DNA of 5,253 nt, from positions 38,017-43,269 of the forward strand of contig DEKS01000041.1 of the NCBI GenBank assembly GCA_002354005.1, read 5' to 3'. The notes beneath the pieces were generated by a model, which had not been told where the DNA came from, made no database searches, and saw nothing but the letters and a program-made list of their open reading frames with translations. The stretch comes from Bacteroidales bacterium UBA2716 (GTDB lineage: Bacteria; Bacteroidota; Bacteroidia; Bacteroidales; UBA932). Each line of letters starts with the position of its first letter. The first letter of the stretch is position 1. A program made the position numbers and the translations under genes. Shown piece after piece: positions 4,253 to 5,253 of this stretch.

Positions 4253-5253
4253 ATGCACACACACGTAGTTATTATGGCCGGGGGAATTGGCAGCAGGCTT
4301 TGGCCGCTGTCCACGCCGGACGTTCCCAAGCAGTTTATTGATGTACTGGGAGTTGGGCGCAGTTTGCTCCAGCTCACCGTGGACCGGTTTGCGCCCGTTT
4401 GCCAGCCGCAGCATTTCTGGGTGGTAACGGGGGAGAAGTATGTCCCGCTGGTAAAGCAGCAGCTTCCGGACATCCCGGAAAGCCAGATTCTGGCAGAGCC
4501 GGAAGGACGTAACACCGCGCCCTGCATTGCGTATGCCTCCTGGAAAATCCAGCAGCAGGACCCTGAGGCCAATATTGTGGTTACTCCGGCCGATGCCCTC
4601 GTGCTCAAAACCGAGGCCTTTACGGAGGTAATTTCCAAAGCCCTGGAGTTTACCGCAGAGCGGGACGCCATTGTCACCGTGGGCATTGCTCCCACCCGTC
4701 CGGAGACCGGCTATGGCTATATCCACGCTACGGAAGCGCTTCATGGTCAGTTGGTTAAGGTGAGCGAATTCAAGGAAAAGCCGGACCTGGATACGGCCAT
4801 TCAGTATCTGGAGGATGGCCACTATTTCTGGAACGCCGGCATCTTTGTGTGGAATGTGAACACCATTGTGGCGGAACTCCGTGCCTATGCGCCGCAAATC
4901 GCCGCTGTCATGGATGAACTGAAACCGGCGTTCTTCACTCCCAGGGAGCAGGAAGAACTCCGCCGCCTGTTCCCCACCTGCGAGAAAATCTCCATCGACT
5001 ATGCCGTGATGGAAAAGAGTCCGCGCATCTATGTGATTGCGGAAGACCTGGCCTGGAGCGACCTTGGCAGCTGGGGAAGCATCATGACCCACCTTACCCC
5101 GGACGAGGACGGCAATACGGTGATCGGTCCGGACGTACGCCTGTTCGACTGCCGAAACTGCTTTGTGCACACGGCAGGGGAGAAGACTGTAGTGGTAGAA
5201 GGCCTTGACGGATACATTGTTGCGCAGTCCAAAGACCGCCTGTTGGTGTGCCG
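4253..5253 (+). CDS. manC: Mannose-1-phosphate guanylyltransferase (3' end missing)
   Basis: The frame opens at the ATG at 4253 and runs off the window after 333 complete codons. The enzyme converts mannose-1-phosphate and GTP to GDP-mannose and pyrophosphate in the cytoplasm, feeding GDP-fucose and surface polysaccharide or glycoprotein synthesis. Diagnostic motifs are MAGGIGSRLWPLS (8-20) with PKQF (25-28), the nucleotidyltransferase signature; EPEGRNTAP, for nucleotide-sugar binding; TPADALV, in the place of the usual PADH metal-site motif; RPETGYGYI; FKEKPD; FWNAGIFVWN; and WSDLGSWGS. The length fits the short, single-domain Bacteroidota form of roughly 350-360 residues without the isomerase domain of bifunctional proteins, so only a few tens of residues should be missing. 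It has its own promoter about 70 bp past repeat C and is unlikely to depend on transposase transcription. A long minus-strand frame across it is a shadow. Confidence 0.93.
   Translation, partial: MHTHVVIMAGGIGSRLWPLSTPDVPKQFIDVLGVGRSLLQLTVDRFAPVCQPQHFWVVTGEKYVPLVKQQLPDIPESQILAEPEGRNTAPCIAYASWKIQQQDPEANIVVTPADALVLKTEAFTEVISKALEFTAERDAIVTVGIAPTRPETGYGYIHATEALHGQLVKVSEFKEKPDLDTAIQYLEDGHYFWNAGIFVWNVNTIVAELRAYAPQIAAVMDELKPAFFTPREQEELRRLFPTCEKISIDYAVMEKSPRIYVIAEDLAWSDLGSWGSIMTHLTPDEDGNTVIGPDVRLFDCRNCFVHTAGEKTVVVEGLDGYIVAQSKDRLLVC

Noticed and set aside
4136..5170. 344-codon minus-strand frame
   Set aside because: It is antisense to manC, whose motifs are unmistakable; the frame carries no recognisable domain and runs through repeat C.

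Overview
The window looks like a chromosomal segment from a member of the Bacteroidota, probably a gut-type Bacteroidales. Two genes are preceded by TATCTTTG, which fits the Bacteroidota -7 promoter consensus TAnnTTTG. One product is a GH29 fucosidase with a lipoprotein signal, and the flotillin and mannose-1-phosphate guanylyltransferase sequences are of the kind found in that phylum. The genus cannot be fixed from the sequence. Most genes are moderately GC-rich, but the transposase gene and its leader are visibly AT-richer. All five genes read on the + strand.

Layout: (1) positions 1-1113, the 3' part of a flotillin/SPFH membrane-scaffold gene, followed after 6 nt by a 69-residue Cro/C1-type regulator (1120-1329), probably in one operon. 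(2) A 111-bp palindromic repeat (A, 1340-1450). (3) A GH29 alpha-L-fucosidase lipoprotein gene (1494-2831) with its own promoter. (4) An inverted copy of the repeat (B, 2809-2919), then about 200 bp of AT-rich, hairpin-bearing leader. (5) A Y1/HUH single-strand transposase of the REP-associated (RAYT) kind (3140-4060). (6) A third repeat (C, 4048-4158), a G-tract, and a promoter. (7) The start of manC (4253 to the window end).

The main interest is the transposase and its three 111-bp palindromes. Each palindrome has a GC-rich central hairpin with loop CAAGC and terminal inverted repeats near GCCTGTTACRTAAC or a variant. Each sits in a different intergenic gap, and the RAYT gene lies between two of them. 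This is the arrangement of a REPtron: a domesticated IS200-like transposase with its cognate palindromes. Comparing half-elements shows only three arm types (a, b, c), present as all three pairwise combinations (a-b, a-c, c-b). This points to arm exchange rather than simple copying of whole elements. Two repeats overlap the 3' ends of genes and encode their last residues and stop codons.

The host genes do not form one pathway. The fucosidase would release fucose from host-type glycans, and ManC makes GDP-mannose, the precursor of GDP-fucose and of surface polysaccharides. The flotillin-regulator pair appears unrelated to both. The repeats seem to have settled between transcription units.
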